Of a DNA stretch of 64,000 nt, positions 61,901-64,000 are shown one piece after another. Location: contig RBZT01000657.1 of assembly GCA_003693705.1 (NCBI GenBank), positions 62,001-126,000 of the forward strand, written 5' to 3'. Below the pieces are notes generated by a model that was given only the letters and a program-made list of their open reading frames with translations, ran no database searches and was not told the DNA's origin. How positions within the stretch are numbered: the first letter of the stretch is position 1; the number at the start of each line of letters is the position of its first letter. Both the position numbers and the translations under genes were made by a program. This DNA is from Polymyxa betae (Eukaryota > Endomyxa > Phytomyxea > Plasmodiophorida > Plasmodiophoridae).

Positions 61901-62415
61901 GATAGGCGGGACTGATGAGATTTCAGATTCAGGAACCCGGGTAATGATAGACGGATCTAACGGAGTCCGTGACGCACTAAGGATCCATCTACTACTGTAC
62001 AGATCTACTTAGCACACATTGGCTCGTTCTTTGAAATAATCGTCTTACTTGATGGTACCTTTGCAATGTCTAAATTGACACACAAGTTTGTTACAGGTAT
62101 TTGAGGATGCGTTTCGGCTGTACGATGCACCTGGCGGTTGCAAATGAGATCGTTTGAAAGTCATTTGCAAGTGTCTGCTCAAATATGCTGATGAGACGTT
62201 GTTGTTGCTACGATCGAATACGTAAACAGTGTTGCATTCGGGCTAGCGAGAGCGTAATTTGAATAGAGAGTCTTCAGTAGTTGAAGGCGCTACAAATGGC
62301 CATTTCGGCCGTCCAACGGTTGGAAGATGCCAATCGCATCAAAGATTGAGCTTTGAATACGGACACACACAGGCCAGGTACTTGGTGAGCTCATCGAGAT
62401 CGAGCCGATCGCATA
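61901..62415. other. Intergenic region between UTP14 and a retroelement fragment
   Basis: No gene recognised. Base composition rises in GC toward the retroelement fragment. No long terminal repeat could be matched by eye to sequence on the other side of the fragment. Confidence 0.35.
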
Positions 62416-63188
62416 CTACCCTGCTCGCCATATGAAGACCTGCTGAGTTTCGTCCGCGATCGGATTACTGGTTCCTGAGAGCAGGAACATTGGACCAGAT
62501 GGATGGAGGTGGCCTTCGCGTCCACCAGCGGCCGTATGAAACCCTGACCGGTGGTTCTGGAGCCCGTCATCAACGAATTTCAAGTCAATCTGCACGAGGG
62601 CATCATGTCGGATCTGACCTATTACATCTACCAAGGCTGCTTATCGGAGCGAACGCGGATGTTGCTGGAGCAGCACCACCTGAATACGAATCGGGCCCGG
62701 GATCTGGCCGTGGAGGAGCGACTGCAGTTCCTTGCACACTCCGGGAGCAGCGAAGTGGGCAACGCCATGGCTGTGGCCAGTACGATCCGGGTCAGCGGCA
62801 GCGGCCTCAGCAACACGCGGCGACGACGATTCCTGTCGCTCGAGCGCGACAAACGATCACAGCTTCAGTGAAGCAGCGGCAGCGTTGCTACAAATGTGGC
62901 GAGCGAGGTCACGTTCGCCCAGCATGTTCCGAAAAGGCGGAGCCGACCTCCATTGCCGCCGCAGCCAAATCAACCTGAAAGCGTGGGGACGCTGCAGCCG
63001 CCTTAAACACCTTCAATTTAGGGGATCTGCAAACACAGCCAGCAATCGAAGAATCGTTGCCGCGAGGAGGGACATCCTTGATCATGGTCGAGTTCGAAGG
63101 ACGGGTCTTCAAGGCGCTGGTCGATACCGGTGCGGACGTTCGAGTGGCGAGACGACGAGTCATCGAAGCGGCCAAATCTGCGACTTAA
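62416..63188 (+). mobile_element. Degraded retroelement fragment (gag and protease part, Ty3/gypsy-like)
   Basis: Plus-strand pieces of a retroelement in shifting frames. A gag-like helical part lies around 62560-62760 (MLLEQHHLNTNRARDLAVEE). A canonical zinc knuckle CYKCGERGHVRPAC (Cx2Cx4Hx4C, about 62886-62927) is in another frame. A retropepsin-like segment with the active-site motif DTGAD (63123-63137) follows, ending at TAA 63186-63188. The frames do not connect. There is no reverse transcriptase or integrase after it, and no repeats flank it that I can see. GC content and codon use differ from the neighbours. It is a broken, inactive remnant. Confidence 0.7.
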
Positions 63189-63562
63189 TTAACGACGTCG
63201 CTGTCATGACACGATTCACTGGCTAAGATGTTTTGCCAGGCAGTTATGCATAGAGTTGTTGGTCGGGAAATACGAACAGACCCACATCTATTTCTGAAGA
63301 ACGAGTACTTTACATAATTATCAATAATTATCAAACATCAATTAAAACCTCCCATTTATCATCAATTTTCATACTTCTCAATTCCATTACGTAATAATGC
63401 CTGGTTTGATCATGAACATAATGTGGGATTATGTCATGGTTACGTTACATGGACATCTATCATCAACTGCATTTTGAGCGCAATTTCTGTATGTACTGCT
63501 GTACCCTCTCCCATCCCATTTTGTAAATATCCAATATATAATCCCACGATCATCCAGCGTGT
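63189..63562. other. AT-rich intergenic region upstream of Lon
   Basis: Low-complexity AT-rich sequence with short repeats (ATTATCAATAATTATCAA near 63318). No coding frame or RNA gene. It presumably contains the Lon promoter. Confidence 0.4.
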
Positions 63563-64000
63563 ATGCTGGCTGCCTTCACCCGGTCGTTTCGCTTGATCAG
63601 GAATTCTAGAAGGCGGCTTCTGTCAGAAGTCGCCGATGATGGCGAAGGAATTGTGAAGAAGTCGGCCACCAATGCCCTGTTGCCGATGGGAGCTGATGTT
63701 CCTCGTCCGGCCGAAGTGTTATCGATTCCGCTGTCTCGTCGTCCATTATTTCCTGGCCTCGCATACCCAGTCAGGTCGGCTTATAAACAGCTACGAAGCT
63801 CGCTGAAATTAAATTCCGTTTCTGTAGGCTGCAAGATAAATCAGTTATCGATGAAGTGCAACGTCTTATGAAATCCGGCTCTCCTTATATTGCAATGTTT
63901 TATCGTCGGAAAGATGTCGCCCACACGGGATCTCTGAACGTAATTCAATCGGTTAATGAGATTTATAATGTCGGGACGCTCGGTCAAGTTTTTCGGATTG
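63563..64000 (+). CDS. LONP1: Mitochondrial Lon protease, 5' part (runs off the window)
   Basis: ATP-dependent protease of the mitochondrial matrix. The N-terminus MLAAFTRSFRLIRNSRRR is a typical presequence. The substrate-binding LON domain begins IPLSRRPLFPGLAYPVR, matching the family's LPLxxRPLFPG. Intron 63775-63827 (53 bp) joins R to LQDKSVIDEVQRLMKSGSPY and IAMFYRRKDV, then NEIYNVGTLGQVFRI at the edge. The AAA+ and protease domains lie beyond base 64000. Confidence 0.9.

Overview
This is a gene-dense piece of a eukaryotic nuclear genome: about 30 protein genes in 64 kb, on both strands, often tens of bases apart. Almost every gene is cut by very short spliceosomal introns, mostly 44-60 bp and down to 36 bp, with GT..AG ends and frequent CTAAC/CTAAT branch-like motifs. 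In nine genes where I placed all exons the coding length is a multiple of three. The standard genetic code fits. Ciliary genes (CFAP74, CEP120, a tubulin ligase-like enzyme) point to a flagellated organism. The mix of a TmcB-type sensor, an MscS-like channel, a folate-biopterin transporter, NF-YB, DEK and PRCC suggests a free-living or zoosporic protist or early-branching opisthokont. I cannot name the species.

Layout. 0-5.2 kb: NF-YB, an MscS-like channel, then a pogo-like transposon remnant with a smaller inverted-repeat element nested in it. 5.2-12.6 kb: mitochondrial Hsp70, a ubiquitin protease with a GRF zinc finger inside its catalytic domain, an unrecognised gene, RBX1 and an ARF-family GTPase. 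12.9-22.9 kb: CFAP74, OGG1, NAA30, CEP120 and a small membrane protein. 23-29.8 kb: an SLC18B1-like transporter and a TmcB-like sensor. 29.8-36.1 kb: prolyl 4-hydroxylase, SGT1, then a poorly resolved stretch with a secreted protein, small ORFs and candidate miniature elements. 36.1-42.8 kb: folate-biopterin transporter, WDR70, polyprenyl diphosphate synthase and PRCC. 43.2-53.7 kb: P4-ATPase, eIF2-gamma, DEK and a TTLL ligase. 53.8-61.9 kb: peptide transporter, GINS subunit PSF1, SLC37 exchanger and UTP14. 62.4-64 kb: a broken gag-protease fragment, then the 5' end of mitochondrial Lon.

The genes form no operon or pathway cluster; they are mostly housekeeping. Visible themes are cilium building (CFAP74, CEP120, TTLL), protein quality control and ubiquitin (mtHsp70, Lon, SGT1, RBX1, USP) and membrane transport. 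Several pairs are divergent over short intervals (OGG1/NAA30, small membrane protein/SLC18B1-like, eIF2-gamma/DEK), suggesting shared promoters. The least explained material is the GRF-bearing USP, the TmcB-like protein, the unknown genes near 9.4-10.1 kb and 33-36 kb, and the transposon remnants.
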